DNA of 64,000 nucleotides from Pseudisothecium myosuroides (taxonomy: Eukaryota > Streptophyta > Bryopsida > Hypnales > Lembophyllaceae). Within the stretch, counting starts at the first letter, position 1. The number at the start of each line of letters is the position of its first letter. Of this stretch, positions 23,723-36,350 are shown one piece after another. The DNA lies in assembly GCA_951799445.1 (NCBI GenBank), contig OX637295.1, positions 14,260,001 through 14,324,000 on the forward strand, given 5' to 3'. The notes under the pieces were generated by a model. It made no database searches. It saw only the letters and a program-made list of their open reading frames with translations, and was not told the DNA's origin. The translations under genes were made by a program, and so were the position numbers.

Positions 23723-26700
23723 CTAAAGTAAAAATCTACAATTATCTATTACCTTCTCCACATCCTAATGAACTACAAATGCTTTAAAAGCCACCCCGAG
23801 TCCAAGTGGTCATTTCCAGCGGGCAGTTCGGGTTGAGTTGTATTTGGATGGAAATGGTGGTACTAACGAAATGAGTCAGCCGGTTCGGTTGTGATTTGAC
23901 AAGTAGAACTCCAGTCTGGTTTGTGTGGGTTATTAAAGTGATTTGACGACTCCAGTGTGCCACCTTGCTTCACCTCCGTGATTTGTGCAATTTGTCAGAT
24001 GTGGTCAGTTAAATGGCCACAGGATTGCACTCCAAGGTGGTTGTCATTGACTTTGAGAGAGACATTCGATGACCCATCTCTTCATCACTTCATCCCTTTC
24101 ATGTTCACTTGAAGCCAACTTGTCTGCTCTTGTCTTGTTGCACTGGAGCTCAATCCCTGGCCATCCACTGCTATCTCCAAGGATTTCATAAGGGGGGGTA
24201 GGGTAGGGTAGGTCAGATTGAATCTGATTGAATGAAGAGTTTAAAACTAACTAACTTACTAGTAGTGAGATACAGGACCCCGATGAACAAGCTTTTATTC
24301 ATTGAACAGTTGTGTGAACCTTATGAAACCTTGAACCCTTAATCCCTCAACGCCCCAGGAGCACAAAAAACGCCCTTCCCATTTCTTCCATCTGCAGTTG
24401 CAGTTGTGTTAGATTCCAAAAAAAATTAAAAATTAAAGCTGTCTGATTTCAAATCTGGACCCGATGATGTGCTTGCTGGAACGTGGGATGACATTGGAAT
24501 TGTCCAATGGGGCCCAGATTAGTGCCAAGCTTATTTCGGGACATGGCAGCTTGCCTGGAATTTTAGCTTTCAACTGGCTGCAACCGGTGGACAACCGATG
24601 GTCGTGCTGCAACAAAGAATCCAATGCAGGGAGTTGCTCTCATTGTACGTGCCTTTGATTGGTCGCAACCTAAACAATTGGTTTCTCTTGCCTTGAACTC
24701 ACAGACGGCATGAAGCTCAATGTCAATGTCTCACAGAGCATGGTTGCTCCTCCATTTCTACTGAAAATTGTCGGAGGCATTCAAATCTACCATGTCCACC
24801 ACCTCCCCATTTCTTGCATTGTCAATCACACTCCCTCATTCACCTGCCACCTCTTCCAAAAGTGCACCCAATGTAGAAATCATATTGGAAATTGATGAGG
24901 TCAGCCCCTTCTGTTATTGTAATATGAAAATCTGGATAGTGAAATCAGGCGATAATTGGCAATTGAATTGGGTATGCAATTCAACAGTGAAATGGGCGAC
25001 AAGCATACAAGATCGCTGCAGAGTAAAAGGGGCTCAGACAACGTCTCCAACACACTGTCCAGGCTGGGGTTCAGTAAACCACCAATCCACCAAAGCCACA
25101 GTAAACACTAACTTATCACGTCCAGCAACTGATGCAATCACAAACCAGTGCATATTGATCACAGGCCAGTGATAGAAGCAAGCATCTGGCTTCACTTAGT
25201 GCATCCTCATCACCATTTCAAGATGTGGGATGAGAACATACCATGTGGATCACTATCTGCACACTCTTTGTTGTGATAACTTTTTTTCCACATCCCTTGC
25301 CTTGAAACACAGCAATTGCCACATGAGGCCAAACTGCAAATGAATGCCAAACTGCAGTTTTGCAAAAAAAGGGATTGACAATGGTGGGTTACATACCAGG
25401 ATAATTTAGGCAACATGGCTTTTCTCATGTAGGGAAATTGAATGGATGACAAGTTTATGTGCACAGAGTCGAGAAGGGGAGTAAGTTGCAGTAGGGAACT
25501 CCTCACCATCAGTGAGTATTCCCCCTAATTGAAGAAAAATACTAGAGGAGCACTTTTGGCGGACTGCTGAAGCACCTTCACCAAATTTGTTGGAGAATTT
25601 GTTTGCAGTTCAAGGGATGAGTTGCTTGTCACCAAACTTGGTGAAAAAAGTGCTGAAGAAGTTGCTACCATGATTTGAGTTCCTCTTTGTTCTCAAGAGA
25701 CAAAACAATGGATCTCAAATTGGAGTTAATTTTGGATGAAACTCAAGTGCATATTTAAGTGCGTTTCCACGCTACAGGTACTCCAATGGGTGGGGAATGA
25801 AGATTGTGTTTTTAGGGCACATTGTGCATATAGAGAGACTATTACTTAAATTGTCATTTGAAACAAATTTTGTGATTAATTGTTTTGAAAGTAAGGACTC
25901 AAGAATCAATTTATAGAACTTTAGTGTATGCATAAGCTATTATAACTCATTTCTTAAAATCGATAAAAAGGTTACATTGCAAAGATTTAGGTCCCGATTT
26001 AGGGATATAAATGTTGTGGCTCTTTTAGAATTGTTCAAATTAGTTTTTGGCAAGAAGTTGAAAAAAAATTAAATCATAAATAAATTAGAAACATGTATAT
26101 ATAAAATGAATTTTCTTACATCTAGGCCTTACATTGTTAGATTACTTTTGGATCCAATTGTTTGAAAATTTTAAATATAGATTCATAGTGTCAAAATTAT
26201 TTTTAACAAAATGCCAATTGTATAGGCGTTTTAACCTTTAAGTGGAACCATGCCCAAAATCAATACATGCAAAGTAGCATATTGACAAATTGTAGAAGTT
26301 GCACACCTTATATTGATCATTGTAAATTGCTCAAAATTTGAAAAATTTGAAAATTATTTGGGATTATAGAATGCATCCTATAGTACCTTCAATGATATTT
26401 TGGCATGGTTATGTATACAATAGAAATTCATGCATACTCAATATTAGGTTGCAACTTAAATGTTAATCAATAAAAATTCTAATTTTTATTTTTAAAATAT
26501 CATGACCTGATAAATTATGCCTATTATAATTTGCACAACCAAGCAATCTAATTTGAAATCGAGTCGCACCAACCAATGAGACTTATAGCTAGGTTATTGT
26601 TTCCTTATCATTCACCATGTATATTGTTTATCGCACACAATGTATGTCGTTTATCCACAACCAAACAATAAGAAGCCTTGACATGCCATTATTTTACTCA

Positions 26701-28314
26701 ATCCTAGGGTATTTATGGCACAAGCTAGATGGTGTATGCCTCACAATATCTATTTGTGAATACATTAGAAGAGTCAATGCATACATGATTTTTCTAAATT
26801 TAATTGTAGAATCATATGTAATTGGAAGCATATTGTCTTGTAGTAAATCACAAATCCATCATATCATTATTATGGAAAAAATATTTGAAAAATCAATTGA
26901 AGCACAAAGAATGGGAAGCCAAAATATGAATCATTTTAATTATTTTCTTTGTATTTGAATCACTTGCAATGTATTTTGATTTTTTGCATAGTCATAATGC
27001 TATTAAAAAATAAAAGAAAGGTAAAATCATTGTTGTTCCTTCTAATTGAACAAATATTTTCATTCTAATCCGACATTTGTTAAAACATTTGATGTCTACA
27101 TATGCAAAGAGATCATATAATGGTATCAACTAGAGACGAATGTATGATATTCCATTCATGGATTAACTACGGAGATAACAAATGTTAAAATATTTTTAGT
27201 AATACTATTAAAGTGTATTTGTATATTAAGAAGGATATTGTCGAGGATATGTTTCGTTATATCATAAAATTCATCTCTCTAAGACAAGAGATGTAATTCC
27301 TATCACTCATGCCATTATTTTTATTCATCTCAATGTAAGGTTTAACATGATAGCCTCTTCATGTAAATTAGTTTCAAGAAATACATTCACGTGTATTTTC
27401 TTCTCTAACATAAAACTTATTGGATTGGCCAAATCCCTATAAACTATTTAAGTGTAGGTTAGCAAAATTTATAAAAAATCAAATTAAATGAAAAAAATAT
27501 TTAGATTAAATTAATTTGAAGTTTAAGATATTACATATTAAAAAAAAATTACACATTTACACATTTATTGTGTTTAAACTATACAATTATATTCCAAATC
27601 TATAAATATACAAGTTATAAATGAACAGATTATAAAGTTACAAAGTTGCAGATGCAAAATATCAAGAATTTAGAATTTTAATATTTTTGAAAATTAATCT
27701 TTATAAATTGGTCAGCAACAACAGTACAATAAAGTCCCAACGTGGAAACATCTTTTTATTTATATATAGTTAATATGAGGAAATAGTTATTGATTGTGTT
27801 TCTTAAGTCTGGGATGATGCTTGATATCACTTGCTCAATTGAACTCCAACCACTTCCTTCCCCAAATTGTATATTGTACAACTTGTGTCATCAATATCGT
27901 GTCATTGTTTGCTTTAACTGTAGGTGTTGCATTTTGGATAGTAATGCACTCCTTAATCCCTTTAGAACTAAACGTTCAATTTTGTAAAACCAAACATGCT
28001 TTGTGTACATATAATCTCCTCAATTTTTTGGAAGATTGGATTAAATGAACATTTATATCATCAAATTTGAGAAAATATTTGTATATCCTTGTATAATCAG
28101 TTTGAAAGCATTTATAAAATTCATAAATAATGACACAAAGGATATACAATCAAAATATGACAGCTTAAAGAGCTCAGTATCAAGTTTTAGTGCACTTTTA
28201 CACTTAGCTTTGAAATTTTATAACTTAATTATTTGGTGCCCAAGTAATGCATTAGAATGTGTTTTCATTTGGCAATAAGATCCAATAAAGATATTTGTAT
28301 TTAATAGTATTAAA
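23718..28314. other. Intergenic, no gene recognised
   Basis: Moderately AT-rich (23.7-25.7 kb) then strongly AT-rich (25.7-28.3 kb). Short frames on both strands have no recognisable motif and no convincing splice structure. Confidence 0.5.
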
Positions 28315-28316
28315 TA

Positions 28317-28894
28317 CTCCTTCTATCCTGAAATAAATCCAGGTTTTCCTGAAAATGGCTAGCTTAGTGCGTGAGTTGCTCCTATTTTCAGGGGATTCTA
28401 TAGTTATTGTAACTTTTAGTAATCCCACTAGGCATGAAATAATGAAAATCAACAGTGAAGTGGCGCAAGTTGAAATAGGCGACAAAATCGACAATTTTTA
28501 TTTATTTTTAGAACTGCTCTACTGCTATTACTTTGGATAGTTTTTCAAGCAATGCTGGTGTAGGGAAGTCTGATGATGTTCTCTGTATTCAATTCCAACA
28601 ATGTCCTATGATCCAACTCCAAAAAAATTTCAACAAGAGATTTGTTAGTAATATGTTTAGGACAGTTGTGGGTTGAATTCATCACCTTTGGTTGATTAGA
28701 GGTTGCATTTTCATTCCCTTTGTAGCGATTGAATAGCTATAAAGATTCTAGAGCGTGGCATTTGTGCATTCTTTTGCTTCAGGGTGTTTGAACTAGCTTT
28801 AGTTGTTGTTGATCAAGTTGTGGAGAGCAAATTTTGAATTTAATTTGGGACAAGTATATTTAGAACTCTTGGATTTATTTTGGGACAAATAGAG
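28317..28894. mobile_element. Stowaway/mariner-like element
   Basis: A 578-bp element with inverted ends: the left reads TACTCCTTCTATCC then TGAAATAAATCC, the right reads GGATTTATTTTGGGACA then AATAGAGTA. Both ends abut TA (28315-28316 and 28895-28896), the target dinucleotide of the Tc1/mariner superfamily. About 26 terminal bases pair with a few mismatches. No transposase frame is present, so it is non-autonomous. It is longer than most Stowaway MITEs and may carry captured sequence. Confidence 0.6.
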
Positions 28895-28896
28895 TA

Positions 28897-30233
28897 TTAT
28901 TAGTTGCTATAAGTGTCTATTATCATGGAGACACTTACCTTAGTGCCAGATGTTTCATTGTGAATAGGCAGTAACTGCCTCTTTCAGTGCATTGTGACAA
29001 ACATTACAAAAATTTTCAACCCTTGAAGGGGACGCGAGTTTTGACCCCCCTGGGTGCAATTACAGAAAAAATTCAAATAAAAAATTATTTGATTTCGGGT
29101 GCTGATGTGGCACTACTAGTGCCACGTCAGACTTTTTTATTTTTAAAATATTTATATATATATTTTAAAAATAATAATAATTTACAAGATAAAAATATTT
29201 TAAAAAAATAAAAAAAATAAAAAAAATAAATTTTTTTTTTTTTAATTATTCTGTAATTGCAGAGGTGCCAAAAACCATTTGTTAACAGCCTCTTCTAATA
29301 ATTGTCCAAAACTTCTTCTAATGATTGTCACAATGCACTAAAATTTTACTCCTCCAAGCCCCTCCCCTTTCATTTAAACATTTTAAATGAAATTTTAAAA
29401 TTTAACATCTCACCCCTCCCATCCCTTTGTAATTTCCAGGTGGGGGTGGGATTGGCAATTGATATGGGATATATCTTGTATCCCGTATTGTATCGTATCG
29501 TATCTCGTATCCATATCTAGTATACATATCGTATCTCGTATTGTGTACCATATCTTGTATCTCGTATCAAAATCTAATACCCGTACTATATCTCGTATAC
29601 ATGGCATATCGTATCTGTATACAAGGTTGTTTTTCAAGATTATTTTTTTTTTCAAATCAATAGTTGTCAAAATTTTAGGCCAGGGGGGACGGAGGAAACG
29701 GATGTGTAGTTTCTTTTCAGTGCATTAAGGATTAGATGAGATCACATTTCTTCAACTTTCAAAACAAGGTTTAGTTTTTTATCTCTCTTATTGCAATCAT
29801 TGTAGGCTGTTGGAGATGGACTATTAAAACTAAAACTTCAACTAAGTTAAAAAGCTAGCATAACATTTAGTAGCAGTCAGTGCTATTGCCTTCCTCTAGG
29901 CAGAATGATGTGGAATATTCTACATTCCATAAGTAGCTACAAACACATAAGTCAAAATTTGTCACATGATGAAGTGTGCTTCATTGGATTGCAACTGTTC
30001 AATCAGTTCCTCAAGATTAGTTCCAATACATTAGAATTGCAAAGAAATGTTTTGTTATATTAATGAAAACTAATGATTTGAGCAAATAATTACCTTGTAT
30101 TAATAATACAAGCAATTACATTTGAGATTTCAAGTGTGAAGGGAAGCTATGTATACATTTGGGGGGGTAGGATGTGGGATATGTAAATTAGAATGAATAG
30201 AAGCTCAATCACTCATAATTAAGTGAAATGTAG
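28897..30233. other. AT-rich spacer with simple repeats
   Basis: Holds a low-complexity block at about 29465-29620 of imperfect CGTATCTCGTAT units and a 19-bp palindrome GTGGCACTACTAGTGCCAC at about 29108-29126. The words around that palindrome ('gccacgtcag') recur near 23065 and 33145, so it probably belongs to a dispersed repeat. Confidence 0.45.
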
Positions 30234-31548
30234 GAATTGTATTTAAAGTAGAAGTTCAGACCTCATTTAGGCATAGTAAAATAAAAAATTTCAAAAAAAT
30301 TTGAACTATGAAAAGTTGAAAAATATATCTAAATTTCATCTTCTAAATTTTTTTGAGATTTAGAGCCTCCAATAAAAAGTTATAGACAAATTTTGGACAG
30401 GGGTTGGAAGGGACATTTTCTTTGACATTTTTAACCCCTAAAGGCCCATTGTCCCTTCGGGGGACAAATGGGGTTTCGGGCAGGTACCTACGGGCTGAAA
30501 TTTTGTCCAGATTTTTTGAAACTTTTTTTTGAGGTAGAAAAGCTGATAAGCTTTGTGGGAATATATTTTTTTCACAATCGATGCCCGGGAACAAAAGTTA
30601 TGACCAAATAAGCTCAAAACAAGGGATGGCGGGCAGCTCGGGTAGCAAAAAAAAAATGGCAAAATTTTTTATTTTTTTTAATTTTTAATTTTTTTTCTCA
30701 TAGATTATATTTTTGCCTATCTAGAAAGCTTTGATTCATTTCATTTGGATTTGTTATGAGAAAGTTATGGACATTCTTGTTTTTCGGGCAGTTAGAGCAT
30801 CTTCTTGAAAAAAATAACTGTAGGATTCGTTTCTGAATGCTATTTTTGCAATTTTTCAAAAAAAAAAAAAATCTCATTGTTTAGTTTACTTGCTAGAACA
30901 ATCTCACCATTGGGATTATTGTATTTTAATTCCATCTAAAATATATTAATATTTTAGATTTTCCTTCTATCTCGTACCTACTTCTACTTAACAATTTTTT
31001 TAGGAATGATAATTAAGTTTTTGTGAATATATTTTTTTTCCCTAGACTCTCAACTCAATTCTCCACTACAAAGATTAAAAGCTCAAAACTCTGTAGTGTA
31101 AAAATTTTAAATTAAAAATGTTCAAAGTCAAAAACTCCAGTCCCGCAATGTGCTGAAAAACTTGTTTTTTCCACTTTAAACGCAAATATCTTGCAATCTG
31201 TGCGGTCAAAAATTCTGAAATTTTTTCCATACATTCTCATACTAGTTAGGTGTAAGATCCTACGGTTAGATGTGCAAAAAAAATATTTTTCAAATTTTTT
31301 TACTCTTTGCTATAGAAATGGCAGTTTTCAGTGTTTTTTGGCAAAAAAAAAGGCCTTGGGCCTTTAGGGGTTAAACATTCTCTCTGAATTTGGTCCATAA
31401 TTTTTGATTGGAGGCTTGAAATCTCCAATGGATGTTTGGAGATGAAATTTAGCTTGATTTAGCCAATTTTTTTTAGTTTAAATTTTCTTGGAAAAATTTA
31501 TTCTACTATGCCTAAATGAGTTTTGAAATACTACTTTGAATACAGTTC
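30234..31548. mobile_element. Palindromic element interrupted by a TTAA element
   Basis: The outer arms, 30234-30434 and 31375-31548, are long imperfect inverted repeats of each other. They share CTCATTTAGGCATAGTA, AAATTTCATCT and GCCTCCAAT in mirrored order. Without the insert the element would be about 375 bp, that is, one large foldback. Another half copy lies at about 56671-56850. No coding sequence, and the superfamily is unknown because no clean target duplication was found. Confidence 0.65.
30435..31370. mobile_element. TTAA-flanked non-autonomous element (piggyBac-like ends)
   Basis: A 936-bp insert flanked on both sides by TTAA (30431-30434 and 31371-31374), with a perfect 14-bp terminal inverted repeat CCCCTAAAGGCCCA. 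TTAA duplication with ends starting in CC is the piggyBac pattern; Sola3 elements also duplicate TTAA. It sits near the centre of a palindromic element, which reads through when the insert and one TTAA are removed. No transposase is encoded. A degraded relative is at 21297-22213. Confidence 0.75.
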
Positions 31549-34225
31549 TTGCATTTTGACAATGAGAGGTTAAACTCTCATCTTGGAATTATCCCATATT
31601 CTTTGAAGACTCATGGTGGACAATAAATTTCAATATAAAAATGAAATCTCTGTCAACCACTCCTACAAATGACAATGATGCAATTCCTTCATTTCATCAT
31701 CAAAACATGTTTATGATGGTAGTTGGTTAAATTGCATTAGTATATAATTCAATGGATTCTTTGGATTTTTGGCAAATTGTCTTTCTTTACAATTATTTGT
31801 TGATTTCTATGTCTAGTCCTCGAATTAGCAAAAGAAAATGGAGCACACCATAAATGTACTGCCATTGTCCCGGTATCGAATTCTAAAAAGTTGGTCACCA
31901 AAAAATATGAGGTTAAAGTTCATAACATGCATAACCCCAATCAATTTATGGTTTCTCAAAATCTCCCTACAAATTTTTGAAATGAATTTTTAATGTGAAC
32001 TTTTTCTCCAAGATCTAGTGTACTTGAGGCTCACTTCCAAGAACCCTCAACACTATGGAAAGTCAAGATTGCAATGGGTACCTTTGCACAAACTCTTGAA
32101 TAGAAAAATCATATTCAACCATTTTCAAAATTGAATTTTTGATGCTAAAACTAGACTTGAAAAAAAATTCAAAAATATAAACTATTAGAAATAGCAACTT
32201 GGTTAGGTTTCGTTTAACTTCAAAGTATTTTTGACACCAAAATTTGGTGCCTCAGACATTTAGAGGTTCATAACATGTAGTAGCAAGTATTGGGGCTGAT
32301 TTGGCTTAGAGTAAATGGTGTGGGATTATCCACACCCCATAGTACTTTATCAATAGCTAAGTAGACATAGGGAGGATGCAAAGGAGATGCAGTGAGCATG
32401 AAGACTGTTAGGTGGCAAATATCCCACACCATCTCCTGTAGAGCAAAAGGTAGTGTCTATGTTTGCTACTAAATGTTATGTTAATCTTGTACCGCTGCGG
32501 ACACTAAGTCCCAAAGAGATCACTCCTTGCAATTTAAGGTATTAATACACCTAAGATAATTCCTTAAGTTCCTTCGCTATGTTTCCCCTAAAATGCTCAA
32601 AAACTGCCATTTTGAGCACAACTACCAAATTTTGGAAAAAAATAAAATTTTGAACACATGTAACCTTGTAGTAATCTGGTATGAGAAGATGCGGAAAAAA
32701 TTTCAGAATTTTCCACCAAGTGGACTGCAAGATATTAGCGTTTGAATTGCCAAAAATCCTATTTTTGGCCCTGCAAACCCGAGCAGCTGCACTTCAAAAG
32801 GCTGAAATATTTCAGATCATCTGGAATTGTACAACATATAGAAAAAAATAGTAAGTAGAAAGAAGTAGAAAATTGTTCAAAATACTCATTAGGAAAAAAT
32901 GAGTTATGAAAGGGGCTGCAAGTTCCGGACAGCAGGGGAATGACTAAGAACGCAAGTAGAAAAAAAAAGGAAATTTTTATTTTTATTTTTATTTTTATTT
33001 TTATTTTTTCTTCTTCTTTTTGTTCAGCCAGCTAATTGCAAGGCCAGAACAATGCATGACTGTTCAATTAAATTATTAAAAAAAGATTTTAAAAAGATTT
33101 TAAAAACTACAGAATTACAGATTTGGTGTGGCTTAAGTGGTGCCATGTCAGATTGCTATTTCTGAAATATTATTATTTAATTATTGTTTAATTATTAAAA
33201 TATTTTTTTATTATATTTTTAAAATTTTTAAAATTAATTAATTTTTTTTTAAATTATTTTTATTTTATTTTTTATTGTGGTCAATATTCATCAATAGTGG
33301 CCATTGTCTCTCAAAGGGGCTGTGAATTCCATTGAAGGGAACTCTTCAAAGGGAAGCAGCCCCTTTGAGGGCTCATTTTTTTCTTAATGAAATTGTTATG
33401 AGTTTCATTATGGAATTGAAAAATGCCAATTTCAATAGGTGTAATGTTGTAATAAACAATCTACATCCTATGATTTTATTTTTTTCCAGAAAAATAAAAA
33501 ATTGAGTAAAATAAATGACTTTATACTTCAAAATTGAGTAAAATAAATGTTTGACTAGAAAATAGCAGTAAACAGAGTAATAGACAATGAGATTAGAACT
33601 CAGTGGTCATGGGCCCGTCCTTACAAGGTTAATGCACACACCTCTACACCGATGTCCATATTTTTGCTTAGCTTCAATGGAAATCCAAAGTCAATTTGAC
33701 TGTTTTGCCAATGCACAACAATGAATCCAAAATCCAAAATGCTTAACTATCCTTTCAATGGAAGATGAATATTTTGAAAAATGTACTTCATCCAAATAAA
33801 AATAGTAGCAAAAGCCTTAAAAAAAGATAGTATTATATTTCAATAAAAAACAAAAAGAATGTTTTACTCAAATCAATGGTATAGATCTTTTGAAAGAGTT
33901 ATTATTTATTATTTAAAATTTTGAAATTGATTTTAAGATCTTTAGTTTGAGTACTTAGGATTATACATGAATTTGACTCCATGAATGAATATTGGCAAAT
34001 TTATATTCTTTTTTTAGTTGCAACAATGCTAGCATGTGAGCCTAGAAATGCGAGCCTATGAGCCTTGAGCCTAGGTGTAAGCAGTTGCTCTACAACTATT
34101 GAAGGTGCTTATAACACACATACCTATAACATAAGTATCTTATAACCATAGAAGGTGCTTATAACATATGTACCTATAACATAAACACCTACACTATAGA
34201 CACCTATACTATAACTATCCTATAA
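31549..34225. other. Repeat-rich AT-rich spacer
   Basis: No gene. A truncated relative of the TTAA-element family starts near 32584 (CCCCTAAAATG, then the shared 'aactgccatttt' and 'gcaagatatta' phrases). A stretch at 33410-33480 matches 22490-22550. (ATTTTT)n lies at about 32968-33008. About 34090-34200 is a tandem duplication of a roughly 56-bp unit ending 'cctataacataa'. A tRNA-like promoter motif near 33600-33650 is too weak to call. Confidence 0.45.
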
Positions 34226-35290
34226 TACTACAAAAAAATGGGCACTTTTGTGACTGCAGTGGAATGACTGCATGCCCGATTTTACTAGAAAATGACTGCG
34301 GCTCTCTAATTGCACCACCTGCGGAACCGAAACCTGTCACCAATCATTTATGAGTCGGGACGGCGACTGCAGGATGAACAGTTGATGCAAAAAAGACCAT
34401 GAGACCAACGTTCTCATTCACTACATCGTCGATTTATTGGCGGAAAAAGGGGGAAATCCAACATGGCAGGCAAAGTCATTTCAAAGTTGTTTTTCTATCA
34501 TAAAATTAACTGAGCCTAACTTGAAAGAGACTGAAGAATGATTACTAAATCACTAACTCAACTTTTTTAGAACCACAAGTCAGTTTTAAGGTTTTGACAT
34601 TTGCCCGTACTTACACGGGCAAGTAGTCCTGCAAATTTAACAGGCTGAAAAAAAAGTTCCAAAACGTTCCATTTAGACGAAGCCGTTCTAATCTAATGTA
34701 ACAGAATGCGTCACGATTGCAAAATGAGTTGGAGTCGTTCCATGCTACAAAACGACTACACTAATTGTACAATTTCAGTAATCGAATTGCTGAGGCTGTT
34801 TAGACGTTTGAATGGCCTCCACCGCCACTGCGTCACTTCTACAATGTCACTAAGGAATGACTAAATGCGACTCTAAAAGTACTTCTCGCAAACTCGTAAA
34901 CTACTGCATAGTCACTATTCTATTTTTTAGCCTCTAATACTAGATCTATTACGGTCTAGTATCTTTTTTGAGCTAATAAGTTCTCTTCCGGAGACAATTT
35001 GATAGCCTCCACAAGTTTATTGAATGAGCTGAAATTGGCATACTTCGGGGAGCGGTTAGCCGTGCTGTCTCCACAATAGTGCTGATGAAGGCGTCTGTTG
35101 TGTCCACAACTTCCCATCTTGCTCTAGGGTCTTTATGTAATACAACTTTCCAACTAGGTCTCCTTACAACATCTGAGAAGAAAACTTGGGTGGCTTGGCT
35201 AGGAAAGATGAAGGGCTCCGCCAGGCGAGGCAGTTTATGGCGGAAGTTCACTATAAGGAATCCTGCCTTGTGGGTGATTGCATGAAACAC
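34226..35290 (-). mobile_element. CACTA (En/Spm) remnant with DUF4216 fragment
   Basis: The left end TACTACAAAAAAATGGGC is one base from a CACTA-type terminus. On the minus strand at 35285-34973 a 105-residue frame contains EPFIFPSQATQVFFSDV and WKVVLHKDPR. I recognise this as the DUF4216 domain that accompanies TNP2-type transposases in plant CACTA elements (usual form: EPF.LASQ..QVFYV.DP...W.VV). The frame is truncated at both ends relative to a normal protein, and no TNP2 transposase is present. Decayed, non-functional. Confidence 0.6.
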
Positions 35291-36118
35291 CTATACTATT
35301 TTCTGTAACACGCTGCGTTTTGATTTGTTTTTTGGCCATAACTTTTGCGTTTTGGCTCCAAATGACTCAAAATTTATAGGCAAGGTACTCATGAGTATTA
35401 TATGCCTTGCTTGATTTTTTGGAATTTTTCAAAAATATTTTACTATTTAATAATGGCCCCCGATTTTATGTCATAAATTCCAATTTGGGTTTTTTAGTAC
35501 TATTTAGTACCCAAAAAAATGAATTTGAAGTTGAAATTTGGAGGAGATAGTCTTCTAGTAAACTTATAGCTATTGTCCAAAGAAATTCTAAAAATACTTA
35601 ATTTTATGTGGTGTAGAAGTCCACAAAGTGAGCTTCATTCAACTTGTATTTTGAAACACGTAAAGTATATTTTTGGTGGTTCTTTTGATGAATGACCATC
35701 TTTGTACAAATGGCCAAATTTTGTTTTATTTATTAAAATTAATTTCCTATTTTTTACTAATTAAAACATCAAAGTATGTATTTTCTTGAGATTTGGCACT
35801 TTTCTAGTTCTCCTACTTAGAGAATTTTTCTATGATTTTCCTTCGGTGGTTACCTTTATCTTATATAGGTGCATACATTGACTATATTTTTTGAAAATTT
35901 TAAAAATTGATTTTCTAATTTTAAAATATTCCAGAATAAAAAGTATGAGTACTATGAAAACACAACCAAACCGGCAGGTGCTTCGTGCAATCACCCTTGT
36001 CCCGGATATAGGTGGAATTCCCTCGGTTATCCGGGGGTTTCACCCAGTCACATTGCAGTAGTATGATGTGGATATGCAGTGCACCCTAGTCCAACTCCAT
36101 GATGTCCCTCAAAACTCC
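35291..36118. other. Intergenic, no gene recognised
   Basis: AT-rich anonymous sequence. Probably interior of decayed CACTA DNA given the termini on both sides, but nothing in it proves that. Confidence 0.4.
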
Positions 36119-36350
36119 CACTACAAGAAACTCGTCTTTTTTGTAATGAAAAACGTGGCCTGATGTTCATTTTGACACAGAATGTCGGTAGGTTGTCAAC
36201 ATGGATGTCACCTAAAATCCGCTATAATTGACATGCAAAAAACGTTGTCGGGTAGAGAGGAGCGCACTTAGGAAACACACTCGGGGGGAAGACTCCCGTA
36301 ATTTTAGAAAACTACGTGAGATAAAAAATAGGGTCAAATTAATTCCTCGG
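36119..36350 (+). mobile_element. CACTA element terminus
   Basis: CACTACAAGAAACTCGTC begins at 36119, which is a textbook plant CACTA terminal inverted repeat pointing rightward. No matching right-hand terminus was found in the window, so only one end survives or the rest has decayed. The right boundary given is arbitrary. Confidence 0.5.

Noticed and set aside
33590..33660. tRNA/SINE-like A- and B-box candidates
   Set aside because: B-box has a mismatch at a conserved position and no cloverleaf or tail was seen; too weak to call.
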